Shown here piece after piece: positions 28,640-37,663 of a stretch of 55,553 bases of DNA (position 1 is the stretch's first letter; the number at the start of each line of letters is the position of its first letter). The notes beneath the pieces were generated by a model that saw nothing but the letters and a program-made list of their open reading frames with translations, was not told the origin of the DNA and made no database searches. Both the position numbers and the translations under genes were made by a program. This DNA is from Rouxiella silvae (GTDB taxonomy: Bacteria > Pseudomonadota > Gammaproteobacteria > Enterobacterales > Enterobacteriaceae): positions 1-55,553 of the forward strand of contig NZ_MRWD01000037.1 in assembly GCF_002093625.1 (NCBI RefSeq), read 5' to 3'.

Positions 28640-29401
28640 GTGCACTATCATCCTAAATCTGACTTGCTCCGCCAACGTATTATCCTGGTCACTGGTGCCG
28701 GTGACGGCATTGGTCGCGAAGCCGCACTGACCTACGCCCGCTTTGGTGCGAAGGTTATTTTACTCGGCCGCACGGAAAGCAAATTGCTCAAAGTTCAGCA
28801 GGAGATTACCGATAGAGGTCTGCTTCCAGCCGAGGTTATCACACTTGATTTGCTGCACGCCTCTCAGCAGGACTGCCATCAGGTCGCAGAACGTATCGCC
28901 CAATGGGTGCCTCATCTCGACGGCGTGCTGCACAACGCAGGCCTGCTGGGCGAAATCGTTCCGGTTAAAAATATCCAACTTCAAGACTGGCATGACGTGA
29001 TGCAGGTTAACGTTAATGCGGCCTTTATGCTGACGCAAAGCCTACTGCCTTTGCTGTTAAAATCTCACAGTTCCTCTCTGGTCTTTACCACCTCCAGCGT
29101 GGGGCGCGAAGGCCGCAGTGGCTGGGGGACCTACGCGGTGTCAAAATTTGCCACCGAAGGGTTAATGCAGGTGCTGGCCGATGAGTATAAACAGACCAAC
29201 TTACGCGTTAATTGCATCAATCCGGGTGGAACACGCACCAGTATGCGGGCATCGGCGTTCCCGAAAGAAGACAGTCAGAAACTCAAAACGCCGGCTGATA
29301 TCATGCCACTTTATCTTTACTTAATGGGTGATGACAGCCGCCGTAAAACCGGCATCAGTTACGATGCACAGCCCGGCCGTAAACCCGGTGCAGCCGAATA
29401 A
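28640..29401 (+). CDS. yciK: Short-chain dehydrogenase YciK
   Basis: NAD(P)-dependent oxidoreductase of the classical SDR family, substrate unknown. The 253 residues have the Rossmann motif TGAGDGIGREA (about 18-28), the HNAGLLG segment, catalytic Ser in FTTSSVGR and YxxxK in TYAVSKFATEG. It starts with GTG at 28640; the N-terminal HYxPKxDLL is the same as in E. coli YciK, which fixes the start. It precedes btuR by 14 bases in a conserved pair. Confidence 0.95.
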   Translation: MHYHPKSDLLRQRIILVTGAGDGIGREAALTYARFGAKVILLGRTESKLLKVQQEITDRGLLPAEVITLDLLHASQQDCHQVAERIAQWVPHLDGVLHNAGLLGEIVPVKNIQLQDWHDVMQVNVNAAFMLTQSLLPLLLKSHSSSLVFTTSSVGREGRSGWGTYAVSKFATEGLMQVLADEYKQTNLRVNCINPGGTRTSMRASAFPKEDSQKLKTPADIMPLYLYLMGDDSRRKTGISYDAQPGRKPGAAE

Positions 29402-29415
29402 GTCGAGTAAAAAAG

Positions 29416-30006
29416 ATGAGCACAGATCGCCACCAGCAGCGCCAGCAGAAACTAAAAGAACAGGTTGATGCCCGCATCGACGCTGCCAAAGAAGCACGCG
29501 GCATTTTGATAGTCTTGACCGGCAACGGCAAAGGTAAAACAACCGGCGCTTTCGGCACCGTGACTCGCGCAGTAGGACACGGCCAACGCGCGGGCGTTAT
29601 TCAGTTTATCAAAGGTGAATGGCCCAACGGCGAGCGTAATCTGCTAGAGCCGCACGGCGTTGAATTTCAGGTAATGGCGACCGGTTTTACTTGGGAAACG
29701 CAGAATAAAGAGACGGATACCGTAGCCTGTCAGGCCGTTTGGCAGCATGGAAAACGCATGCTTGCCGATGCCTCGCTAGAGTTAGTGGTGCTCGATGAAC
29801 TGACCTATATGGTCAGTTTCGGCTACCTCGACCTGCAGGAAGTGATTGATGCACTGAATGCAAGGCCTTCGCACCAGACGGTCATTATCACCGGACGAGG
29901 CTGTCATCGAGAACTGCTTGAGCTGGCCGACACCGTCAGTGAACTGCGTCCAGTAAAACACGCCTTTGATGCAGGAATTATGGCCCAGCAAGGCATTGAC
30001 TGGTAA
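29416..30006 (+). CDS. btuR: Cob(I)yrinic acid a,c-diamide adenosyltransferase
   Basis: CobO/BtuR-type ATP:corrinoid adenosyltransferase that makes adenosylcobalamin during corrinoid salvage. 196 residues, equal to E. coli BtuR. The P-loop is GNGKGKTTGAFG (about 36-47), with ELVVLDELTYMVSFGYL, RPSHQTVIITGRG and the C-terminal VSELRPVKHAFDAGI characteristic of the family. Transcribed with yciK. Confidence 0.97.
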   Translation: MSTDRHQQRQQKLKEQVDARIDAAKEARGILIVLTGNGKGKTTGAFGTVTRAVGHGQRAGVIQFIKGEWPNGERNLLEPHGVEFQVMATGFTWETQNKETDTVACQAVWQHGKRMLADASLELVVLDELTYMVSFGYLDLQEVIDALNARPSHQTVIITGRGCHRELLELADTVSELRPVKHAFDAGIMAQQGIDW

Positions 30007-30028
30007 CCTCGTTGCTAAGAGACGGACC

Positions 30029-30065
30029 AAAAAAAACCGCAGCTTCTGGCCGCGGTTTTTGTTTT
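30029..30065. terminator. Bidirectional terminator between btuR and rluB
   Basis: AAACCGC (30034-30040) pairs with GCGGTTT (30052-30058), flanked by an A-run on the left and a T-run on the right. Confidence 0.85.
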
Positions 30066-30081
30066 GATCAAGCTTGCGGTA

Positions 30082-31311
30082 TTAACGCTTGGCCGGACCG
30101 TTGCTGCGACGAGATGGCGCAACCTGCGTGTGGCGTTTAACCGCACGGCGGATCTGATTGGCTTTAACACGACGACGATCGCGCTCGACCGGCATCTTGC
30201 TTACCGTCTCTTCGTTCATTTCAACTAACTGACGCAGATAGTTGATGTCCGGCAGATCCAGCTCTTTATAACCGCCGCGAGGCAGGCCTTTAGGCAGGTT
30301 CAAGTCACCGTAGCGAACGCGGATCAAACGACTAACCTGAACGCCGACGGCTTCCCACAGACGACGAACCTCGCGGTTGCGGCCCTCGGTCAGCGTCACG
30401 TTATACCACTGGTTCAGCCCTTCTCCACCCTGGTATTTAATGGTGCGGAAAGCAGCAGGGCCGTCTTCAAGCTGCACGCCACGGCTCAGCTGTTTAATTT
30501 TTTCATCGTCAATCTGACCAAATACGCGCACAGCATATTCGCGTTCAACTTCACGGCTTGGATGCATCAGGCGGTTAGCCAACTCACCGTCAGTGGTGAA
30601 CAGCAGCAGACCTGAAGTGTTGACGTCGAGACGGCCTACGGCAACCCAGCGTGAACCGCGCATTTTTGGCAGCCTGTCGAACACGGTCGGACGGCCTTCA
30701 GGATCGCTGCGAGTACAGAGTTCGCCTTCTGGTTTGTAGTACGCCAGTACGCGGCAGACGGTGTCCTGAGCTTCAATGATTGACAACACGTGGCCATCAA
30801 GACGGATCTTGGTGCCGGCCGTCATTTCAACGCGGTCGCCGAGGGTAGAAATTTTACCGTCAACGCTGACGCGTCCAGCCTGGATCATCGCTTCAACTTC
30901 ACGACGAGAACCATGACCTGCACGCGCGAGAACTTTCTGCAGCTTTTCGCTTTGCAGACCTTCGCCATCGTCGACAGAGTTCTTGGGCTTTTCGTATTTC
31001 GGTGCGTCATCGACTTCTTCATCGCTGACTTTTTTAACGATCAGGGATTCACTGCGCGGCTTGTTAGTGCGCGGCTTATCGCCCTGTGGTTTGCCGTTAC
31101 GCGGCTTGTCGCTGCGTGACTTGTCGGTGCGAGCATTGGCTGCACCTGATTTCTCCGCCGTGGACTTTCCACCGCGGGCAGTTTCTATACGGGATTTTTC
31201 GGCGCCGGGCTTTTTGCCGCGCGGCTTGTCTGAATCGCTGCGCGACGAGCGTGGCTTATCAGATGAAAATTTATCGTTTCTTTGCTTATTGGAATTAAAC
31301 TTCTCGCTCAT
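30082..31311 (-). CDS. rluB: 23S rRNA pseudouridine(2605) synthase RluB
   Basis: RsuA-family pseudouridine synthase modifying U2605 of 23S rRNA. The S4 RNA-binding domain is at about 120-180 ([20 protein letters not shown]) and the catalytic domain follows, with the active Asp in [21 protein letters not shown]. coli RluB has 291 residues; this protein has 409 because of an N-terminal Ser/Lys/Arg/Asp-rich low-complexity tail of roughly 115 residues built from DKPR/DKSR-like units. Such tails vary between genera. The C-terminus is basic ([12 protein letters not shown]). Confidence 0.95.
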   Translation of the reverse strand: MSEKFNSNKQRNDKFSSDKPRSSRSDSDKPRGKKPGAEKSRIETARGGKSTAEKSGAANARTDKSRSDKPRNGKPQGDKPRTNKPRSESLIVKKVSDEEVDDAPKYEKPKNSVDDGEGLQSEKLQKVLARAGHGSRREVEAMIQAGRVSVDGKISTLGDRVEMTAGTKIRLDGHVLSIIEAQDTVCRVLAYYKPEGELCTRSDPEGRPTVFDRLPKMRGSRWVAVGRLDVNTSGLLLFTTDGELANRLMHPSREVEREYAVRVFGQIDDEKIKQLSRGVQLEDGPAAFRTIKYQGGEGLNQWYNVTLTEGRNREVRRLWEAVGVQVSRLIRVRYGDLNLPKGLPRGGYKELDLPDINYLRQLVEMNEETVSKMPVERDRRRVKANQIRRAVKRHTQVAPSRRSNGPAKR

Positions 31312-31519
31312 TGAGCAGCCTCTTTTGTCGCCTTCACAGGCGTCATTGTCTATTCTACTTTCAAAAAGTTACGGCAATTTTGGCCCTAACTCTATAATCT
31401 GTCACACATTATTGAGTCAAACATGCCACTAAAAGTGTCACGCCTGACGCTGCGCAAGCGAGCATATTACATCAATTTTAAGCTAAAAGATTCCTCTAAA
31501 ACCAACGGGATTTACTGAC

Positions 31520-32269
31520 TTACTTTTGAAATCGCCCAAACATTTTATAACGTCCACCCGGATAGAGCAGTCGTGCGCAGGTCACGACTTTTTCCTGATG
31601 CCAAGTGCGGCGCAGTATTTGCAAGCAGGCTTCGGTGTTGCTGATTTTCAGCAATCGCTGTTCTTCGTCATTGGCGATGACTGCTTCAACGGTATGCTCA
31701 CCCGCCGTTAAAGGCGCTAACTGTGAAAGATAGGCAAATGGCGTAGTTTTGGTGAAGTCCTGCTGCAAATAAAGCGGCGCGACTTCCGGGTTAACCACCC
31801 TGTCTTCCAACTGTACCGGATTATCATTTTCATAGTGCACAATCACCGAATGAAACAATTGACTCCCCGGGCGGAGATTGAATTGAATCGCCTGACTGTC
31901 GCTGGCCGTTTGTTTTTGCACCCGTAAAACCCGCGAGGTGTGAAAATGCCCGCGGCTCTTTATTTCATCTGAAATATTACTGACTTCAAGCATCGGCGTG
32001 AATGCTTTAATCTCATTAACGAAAGTGCCGACACCTTGTAAACGCAGCAGATATCCTTCAGTGGATAACTCCCGCAGTGCACGATTAATCGTCATCCGGC
32101 TAAACCCAAGCTCAGAGACCAATTCACTTTCGGACGGCACGCGCTGATGTGGCTGCCAATGCCCGTGAAGGATCTGATTGATAATGCCCTGCTTAACCTG
32201 CTTGTAGAGCGGAGAAGGTTCATCACTGGTCTCTGCAATCACCTCTGATAACGTTTTATTTGCTGACAT
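31520..32269 (-). CDS. HutC-like GntR-family regulator of the lyase operon
   Basis: Transcriptional repressor of the HutC branch of the GntR family: an N-terminal winged helix (about 18-80: PLYKQVKQGIINQIL, VPSESELVSELGFSRMTINRAL) and a UTRA effector domain (about 95-245) ending in YPGGRYKMFGRF, as in HutC. HutC proteins respond to urocanate, so an aryl-acrylate or related ligand is likely here. It is the last gene of the operon, 59 bases after the hydratase gene. ATG 32269 has AGGTGAG upstream; an in-frame GTG at 32278 is less likely. A HutC-type palindrome precedes the first gene of the operon. No hutUHIG genes are present. Confidence 0.88.
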   Translation of the reverse strand: MSANKTLSEVIAETSDEPSPLYKQVKQGIINQILHGHWQPHQRVPSESELVSELGFSRMTINRALRELSTEGYLLRLQGVGTFVNEIKAFTPMLEVSNISDEIKSRGHFHTSRVLRVQKQTASDSQAIQFNLRPGSQLFHSVIVHYENDNPVQLEDRVVNPEVAPLYLQQDFTKTTPFAYLSQLAPLTAGEHTVEAVIANDEEQRLLKISNTEACLQILRRTWHQEKVVTCARLLYPGGRYKMFGRFQK

Positions 32270-32328
32270 TATTCTCACCTTCCGTTGTGCACTGCGAGCG
32301 CTTCGCGAATACGTTGTTCACTGACAAA

Positions 32329-33099
32329 TCAGTCGCCCGTAAATTTCCCCTGCTCTTTCGCCGACAGCGCTCTCATACCTTCGTTTCTGTCTTCACTGGC
32401 GGCAATTAGCGCCGAAAGCGAACGCTCGTAGCTGACACCCGCCGTTAAACTCATATCAAAACTGGCGAGCACGGCGCGTTTTGCCATCATATTTGCCAAC
32501 GGCGAGGCACGGCAAATGTTCTGAGCAATTTTTAATGCCTGATTTATCAGTTGGTCTGGGGCAGTAATCCGGCTAATTAAACCAAACGACAGCGCTTCAT
32601 CGGCATTTAATTTACGTCCCGCGAGGATCATTTCCATTGCCAGAGATTTTCCGACCGCTTTCACCAGCCTCTGGGTGCCTCCCGCACCGGGAATAATACC
32701 AATTTGCGTTTCCGGTAAGCCGAAAATGGCGGTCTCATCGGCAATCACTATATCGCACAACAGAGCCAACTCAAGGCCACCGCCCAATGCATAGCCGGAT
32801 AACGCCGCAACGATCGGGGTATTCATGGCCGCAATGCGGTCCCAATTTTCACTAAAACCGCTGGTATAGAGTGCAATTGCCGAGGCGGTTGCCAGCGTTC
32901 CAGTATCGGCTCCGGCGGCAAATGCGCGCGGAGATCCGGAAATAACTACCGCACGGGTGAATTTATCGGCATCTAGCTCAAGCAACGTGTTCAATAGTTG
33001 AGTGAGCATCTCTGCGCTGAGGGCGTTTAATTTCTCGGGTCGGTTGAGGCCGATGTGCGCGACCCCCTGATGATGCTCGCAGGTGATAAACTCACTCAT
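32329..33099 (-). CDS. Enoyl-CoA hydratase/isomerase family protein
   Basis: Crotonase-fold enzyme of 256 residues, expected to hydrate an alpha,beta-unsaturated acyl-CoA. Oxyanion-hole and catalytic regions are intact: RAFAAGADTG (about 57-66), SGYALGGGLELALLCD and the LPETQIGIIPGAGGTQRL segment. Both glutamates of true hydratases (in GGGLE and LPE) are present, which favours hydration over isomerisation. The start overlaps the dehydrogenase stop by four bases. Within the operon the likely substrate is the CoA ester of the acrylate produced by the lyase; this is inferred from context. Confidence 0.9.
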   Translation of the reverse strand: MSEFITCEHHQGVAHIGLNRPEKLNALSAEMLTQLLNTLLELDADKFTRAVVISGSPRAFAAGADTGTLATASAIALYTSGFSENWDRIAAMNTPIVAALSGYALGGGLELALLCDIVIADETAIFGLPETQIGIIPGAGGTQRLVKAVGKSLAMEMILAGRKLNADEALSFGLISRITAPDQLINQALKIAQNICRASPLANMMAKRAVLASFDMSLTAGVSYERSLSALIAASEDRNEGMRALSAKEQGKFTGD

Positions 33100-33989
33100 G
33101 ATTTTTGCATCCCGTTGATTGAGCGAACGGTGGCGTTGCGGTGCTGCAGGCCTTGCTCGATGTCTTCTGCGCTCCAGCGGTAAAATCCCTCTCCACTTTT
33201 AGTCCCGAGTTTTCCCTGTTCAATTCGCTGCAGCAGCCACGGCGGCAAAACATCTTCATTGGACAACTCAGATAATAAAATTGCGGCCACGTTCTTCACC
33301 GTATCCAGCCCCGCGAAGTCCATCAGTTTAAGTGGACCCATTGCCGACCAGCGCGGAGCCAGCGTGCTTTGCACCGCGAAATCGACATCTTCAATGCTGG
33401 CGATCCCGGCGGTAACCAGATGCAGAGCCTCGCGCAGCATGGCGTACTGTAGTCGGTTGACAATAAATCCCGGCGCTTCCTTATTAATGGTCACCGTTTG
33501 CTTGTCGAGCAGCGCGCAAAGGGCCTTGGCCTGCTTACGGGTCTCTTCGTGTGTTTCAGGACCGCAGACAATTTCAACCATCGGCATCACGTCTGCGGGA
33601 TTGAACCAGTGCAAACCAATAAATCTGGCGGGCGTAGCCAAGACTTTGGCAATCTGCCCCACCGGCACACTGGAGGTATTGGTGGTCAGCAAGCAGTCGT
33701 CGCTGACGTGTTTTTCAATCTCTTGAAACAGCTGCTGTTTAAGCGTCAAAACCTCCGCAATGTTCTCGGAAACAATTTTTGCGCCCTGTAAACATTCACG
33801 TAAAGAGGTGGTGAAGATGACGGACGAAGCCAGCCCTGACTGAATGCTGTCGATCACTTTTTGCGCATTGTGCAGCGATTGCTCCGTGCGCGAATAAAGA
33901 GAAACCTTAAAGCCCTTGGCGGCGAATACGGCGGCGATCCTTGCCCCCATGGTGCCCGCACCAATCACTGCGATTTGCATTGATTCCAT
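33096..33989 (-). CDS. 3-hydroxyacyl-CoA dehydrogenase family protein
   Basis: NAD-dependent dehydrogenase of the 3-hydroxybutyryl-CoA dehydrogenase type. The Rossmann motif is GAGTMGARIA near the start; the catalytic His and Glu are in IGLHWFNPADVMPMVEIV; the C-terminal dimerisation domain has APGFIVNRLQ and GLGTKSGEGFY-type motifs (here GKLGTKSGEGFYRW). There are about 297 residues from ATG 33989; GTG 34004 and ATG 33980 are alternatives. HWFNP is also seen in carnitine and gulonate dehydrogenases, so the substrate could be a free hydroxy acid; the flanking hydratase and CoA-transferase favour a CoA ester. Confidence 0.88.
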   Translation of the reverse strand: MESMQIAVIGAGTMGARIAAVFAAKGFKVSLYSRTEQSLHNAQKVIDSIQSGLASSVIFTTSLRECLQGAKIVSENIAEVLTLKQQLFQEIEKHVSDDCLLTTNTSSVPVGQIAKVLATPARFIGLHWFNPADVMPMVEIVCGPETHEETRKQAKALCALLDKQTVTINKEAPGFIVNRLQYAMLREALHLVTAGIASIEDVDFAVQSTLAPRWSAMGPLKLMDFAGLDTVKNVAAILLSELSNEDVLPPWLLQRIEQGKLGTKSGEGFYRWSAEDIEQGLQHRNATVRSINGMQKS

Positions 33990-34004
33990 TGACTCTATCC
34001 TCAC

Positions 34005-35207
34005 CTAAATGACGCCCTGCTGCTGAAGTTTATCCATCTCCGCCGTTGAAAGACCAAGCCTTTCACCGAGGATTTCACGGGTATGTTCACCCAAACGTGG
34101 GGGCATTAAATCGGGTAGCTCAGTCATGCCGCTCATTTTTACCGGCTGCGGTAAAATAGTCACTTCACCGGCAACCGGATGAATAACCTGATGTAATAAT
34201 CCCCGTTCGACCACGTGCGGGCTTTTCAATACTTCATCCAGTCCCCAAACCGGCGCGGCAGGAATACCAAATTGGTCGAGTAACGCCAGCGCTTCAACGA
34301 TTGATTTATCGTGTAACCACGCTTCAATCAGCACCCGCAGTTCGTATTGATGTTTGAGCCGCTGCGGATCAGTGGCAAAACGTGCGTCTTGCGTCAGCTC
34401 GGGTTTGCCGATGGAATCGGCCAGACGACGGAAAAGGCTGTCATTGGCTACCGCGATCACCAGATAGCCATCGGCGGCGCGATAGCTGTCCATCGGTGCG
34501 CTGATCGGATGCGAGTTGCCCAAGCGTCCGGCTAACGGCATTCCGCCCAGCAACTGGGTCAGCGAAACCATTTGCATCGAGACCATGGCATCGAGCATGG
34601 CAACATCAACGTGCTGCCCCAGGCCAGTTTTGCCGCGTTGCAGCAGCGCCGCCAGGATCCCCCATGAGCAGTAAAGACCAGAGACCACGTCGCCAATTGC
34701 GTCCCCCACCCGCGTCGGTTCGCCGTTTGCCCAGCCTGTGACCTGCATGATGCCGCCCATCGCCTGGATCACGTGGTCATAGGCGGCCTTGTGTGCCAGC
34801 GGCCCCTGCTGACCAAAGCCGGAAATACTGGCGTAAATGAGCTTCGGGTTGATCTTGTTAACCGCGTCGTAGTCGAGGCCGAGACGTGCAGTCACGCCGG
34901 GACGAAAGTTTTCGACCAACACGTCAGCGCTCTCGATAAGCTGCTCTAACAGGGCGCGGCCTTCGGGCGATTTCAGATTCAGCGTCAGGCTTTTTTTACC
35001 GTGATTAAGCAACATGAAATAGGTGCTTTCGCCGTTGAGATGCGGCGTAAAAGCGCGGGAATCGTCACCGGTTTCCGGCATTTCAATTTTGGTGACTTCC
35101 GCGCCTAAATCATTGAGCAAAGAGGCGCAGTAAGGACCGGCCAGCACGCGTGAGAGATCCAGAACCTTCACCCCTTGAAGCGGACGAGAAGCGTTGTGGG
35201 TGGTCAT
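34005..35207 (-). CDS. Class III (CaiB/BaiF family) CoA-transferase
   Basis: Formyl-CoA transferase-type enzyme that moves CoA between carboxylic acids without ATP. 400 residues, usual for the family. The N-terminal LQGVKVLDLSRVLAGPYC and DLGAEVTKIE, then LNLKSPEGR, ENFRPG and the YASISGFGQQGP segment are characteristic. The catalytic aspartate is probably Asp173 in VGDAIGDVVSG. It overlaps the lyase gene by four bases. In this context it would activate the unsaturated acid released by the lyase; the CoA donor is unknown. Confidence 0.9.
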   Translation of the reverse strand: MTTHNASRPLQGVKVLDLSRVLAGPYCASLLNDLGAEVTKIEMPETGDDSRAFTPHLNGESTYFMLLNHGKKSLTLNLKSPEGRALLEQLIESADVLVENFRPGVTARLGLDYDAVNKINPKLIYASISGFGQQGPLAHKAAYDHVIQAMGGIMQVTGWANGEPTRVGDAIGDVVSGLYCSWGILAALLQRGKTGLGQHVDVAMLDAMVSMQMVSLTQLLGGMPLAGRLGNSHPISAPMDSYRAADGYLVIAVANDSLFRRLADSIGKPELTQDARFATDPQRLKHQYELRVLIEAWLHDKSIVEALALLDQFGIPAAPVWGLDEVLKSPHVVERGLLHQVIHPVAGEVTILPQPVKMSGMTELPDLMPPRLGEHTREILGERLGLSTAEMDKLQQQGVI

Positions 35208-36745
35208 GCTGATTCTCCATTGACGGCTGTCGGGAAAATAATCGGTTTGAGTGCCTGATAAATGTCCCCTTGCTTAATCAACTCGCGCACGGCCAGCATG
35301 TCCGGGTACATTTCTGTGTCACTTTGCCTGAACGCCACCCGTTGACGAACCCGCGCAAGCACCAATTCAGTTCCGGCAGAGGCGCGCAGCGGTCGGTGAA
35401 ATTCCACCGCCTGAGTGGCGCATAAAATTTCTATCGCCACGATATCAATCGCATTTTCAACGGCATCAATTGCATTGCGAGCCGCCGTAACGCCCATGGA
35501 AATGTGGTCTTCCTGTCCGGCACAGGTCGAAACGGTATGCACGCTGGCAGGAGCCGCCAGCGCCCGATTCTCACCGGCCAGCGCCGCAGCGGCATAGGGC
35601 GGGATCATCATGCCTGAATTCGCCCCGCCGTCGGCCACTAAAAAGGCGGGTAAACCGCTCAGATGACTGTTGGTAAGACGATCGGATCGCGCCTGCGAAC
35701 CGGTGCTCAGCTGTGCAATGGCAATGGTCAGCGCGTCGAGACACAGTGCCACCGGCGCGCCGTGTCCATTGCCGCCAGGCAGCACGTTAAGCTCGCCGTC
35801 TTCAATCATAAACACCGGGTTGTCAGTGACTGAGTTAACCTCGGTGGTCAGTATTTTCTGGCAATAGCTCAGCACATCGCGCACCGCACCGTGGATTTGC
35901 GGAATACAACGCAGGCTCAGTGCATCTTGCACTCGGAAGTCGCGATACTTGTCGAGGATCTCGCTGTCGCTAAGTAAACATCGCAGTATGCGCGCCGTTT
36001 CCTGCTGCCCCTTGTGCGGGCGCAGTGCATGAAGACGTGCATCATATCCACGAATGTTACCCTTCAACACTTCAAGGCTCATGCCTCCGGCAGCATCGGC
36101 CACAGGAACCAGCGCACTTAAGGATCCTGCGGCCAGACAACCCAGCGCGGTAATTTCATAGGTTCCACTGACCAACGCATGCCCTTCACGCGGGCCGGGG
36201 ATGCGTACGGCAATCCCCGCCCGTTCCAGCGCCTCTCTTGCTGGTAAAAGTTCGCCCAGATAGTATGATTTCCCATAGCCGAACACCGACAGCCCGATAT
36301 GTGCGGTGGCTATCAGATACCCCACCGACCCTTTAGCGGGTGACCAGGGAACCACGCCTTTATTGAGCATCTCGGCCATAGTTTGCACCAGCGAGGGACT
36401 CACGCCGCTAAACCCCTGCAACAGTGATTTAATCATCACCGCCATCATAGCTCGGACTTCATGCTGCGCCAGAACCGGCCCAATACCGCAGGCATGACTT
36501 TTCAACATGTTGAGCTGAACGTCAGAAATCTGCTCAGGGGATAAACGCTGGGTAACCAAATCCCCCACGCCGGTGGTCAGCCCGTAGATCACTTTATTGT
36601 CTGCAATTGCCTGGCGGATTTTTTCATGAACGTTCAGCATGCCATCCAATGCCGACGCCTCAAGCAATACCTCGGCGCCGTAGGCAATTGCAGCAATCTC
36701 GCTGACTGAGGTTTCGGCGGTACCTAATGTGACGGATTGAGTCAT
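35204..36745 (-). CDS. Histidine ammonia-lyase-fold protein without MIO triad (candidate betaine lyase)
   Basis: 513-residue member of the HAL/PAL superfamily. Conserved are YGLTTGVG (54-61, active-site Tyr54), FSGV, KGSVG (138-142), SLRC (277-280, with Arg279), TDNP (307-310), FLVADGGANSG and QEDHISMG (411-418, with Glu412). However, the Ala-Ser-Gly that forms the MIO electrophile, normally right after GSVG, is missing: the sequence runs GSVGYLIATAH, three residues shorter than HAL's GSVGASGDLAPLAH. The Tyr of QDPYSLRC (HAL Tyr280) is Leu (QDALSLRC). MIO loss is known, as I recall, from ergothionase, which eliminates trimethylamine from ergothioneine. With a betaine-type importer directly upstream, a betaine lyase is the best guess. 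It overlaps the binding-protein gene by one base. Confidence 0.82.
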   Translation of the reverse strand: MTQSVTLGTAETSVSEIAAIAYGAEVLLEASALDGMLNVHEKIRQAIADNKVIYGLTTGVGDLVTQRLSPEQISDVQLNMLKSHACGIGPVLAQHEVRAMMAVMIKSLLQGFSGVSPSLVQTMAEMLNKGVVPWSPAKGSVGYLIATAHIGLSVFGYGKSYYLGELLPAREALERAGIAVRIPGPREGHALVSGTYEITALGCLAAGSLSALVPVADAAGGMSLEVLKGNIRGYDARLHALRPHKGQQETARILRCLLSDSEILDKYRDFRVQDALSLRCIPQIHGAVRDVLSYCQKILTTEVNSVTDNPVFMIEDGELNVLPGGNGHGAPVALCLDALTIAIAQLSTGSQARSDRLTNSHLSGLPAFLVADGGANSGMMIPPYAAAALAGENRALAAPASVHTVSTCAGQEDHISMGVTAARNAIDAVENAIDIVAIEILCATQAVEFHRPLRASAGTELVLARVRQRVAFRQSDTEMYPDMLAVRELIKQGDIYQALKPIIFPTAVNGESA

Positions 36746-37629
36746 TATTTATCCAGACCGTGTTGAGTCAGCCACTCTTTAGCGACGACGTCGACGCTCA
36801 CGAAATTAGCCAGCTTGCCGTTCATGTCGATCAGGTCGCTGGTGGTCAACTGTTTGGAAACGGCGTTAAGGGTTTGTTCAACCACAGCGCTGTCTTTGTC
36901 TTTGGCAATCAAAGGTACGATGTTTTGCGCAGGGAACAGGTGCTTGGAATCGGTCAATGCCACCAGATTTTTAGTTTTCATCGCAGGGTCGGTTGAGGTC
37001 ATATCTGCCGCCTGAATCTGATTATTGGTCAGTGCTGACAGGGTAAGCGGGCCCGCAACGTCAAGAACTTTAAAATTTTTAAAAGTAAGGCCGTAGACTT
37101 CGTTCAGCCCCTTCACACCTTCACGACGGGTTTTCCACTCTGCCGGGCCACCCAGCACGAGGGTTTTAGCAACCGGTGACAAATCACTGATGTCTTTCAG
37201 ATTAAATTTCTTCGCCGTTTTCTCGGTGACGGCCAGCACATCGCTGTCTTGGGCTGAAGAAATCTCGAGCATCTTTATTTTTGCGGGCAACGCTTTCGCC
37301 AGCGCGGCCGCCACATCTTCAGGAGCATGCGCCTGCGCTTTCTCGTCGAGATAGCTCAGCGTTGCGCCGCTGTATTCGGGGATCAGATTAATCGAACCGT
37401 CGAGCAACGCAGGCATGTACACTTCACGGCTGCCGATGTTTAGCTTGGTTTCTACTTTCACGTGTTTAGCTGCCAGCGCCTGCTGATAAATGGTGGCAAT
37501 CAGCTGGCTTTCCGGGAAGTCTGCTGAACCGATAATTATTGTGCCTGTGGCTTCAGCGGCAAAAACTGCCGGGGCATGAACGACAACGGCTGAGAACAGT
37601 GCAACGGTGAGCAAATTTTTCAATTTCAT
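36745..37629 (-). CDS. Periplasmic substrate-binding protein of a quaternary-amine ABC importer
   Basis: OpuAC/OsmF (YehZ)-family binding protein of 294 residues with a signal peptide (residues 1-24, cleavage near FA-AEA). IIIGSADFPESQLIATIYQQAL, SREVYMPALLDGSINLIPEYSG and the AADMTSTDPAM segment are typical of glycine betaine/choline-type receptors. These bind quaternary ammonium groups in an aromatic cage; here Tyr residues in REVYM and PEYSG are candidates. Related proteins also bind ergothioneine in other bacteria. The ligand is unknown; the adjacent lyase suggests an aromatic amino-acid betaine. Confidence 0.9.
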   Translation of the reverse strand: MKLKNLLTVALFSAVVVHAPAVFAAEATGTIIIGSADFPESQLIATIYQQALAAKHVKVETKLNIGSREVYMPALLDGSINLIPEYSGATLSYLDEKAQAHAPEDVAAALAKALPAKIKMLEISSAQDSDVLAVTEKTAKKFNLKDISDLSPVAKTLVLGGPAEWKTRREGVKGLNEVYGLTFKNFKVLDVAGPLTLSALTNNQIQAADMTSTDPAMKTKNLVALTDSKHLFPAQNIVPLIAKDKDSAVVEQTLNAVSKQLTTSDLIDMNGKLANFVSVDVVAKEWLTQHGLDK

Positions 37630-37663
37630 TTTGTCAGGCTCCGATAATGAATTATTAGATGGA

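Noticed and set aside
31520-36745. Classical histidine utilisation (hut) operon
   Set aside because: A HAL homologue and HutC-like regulator are present, but hutU, hutI and hutG are absent, the lyase lacks the MIO triad, and the partners are CoA enzymes and a betaine-type importer.
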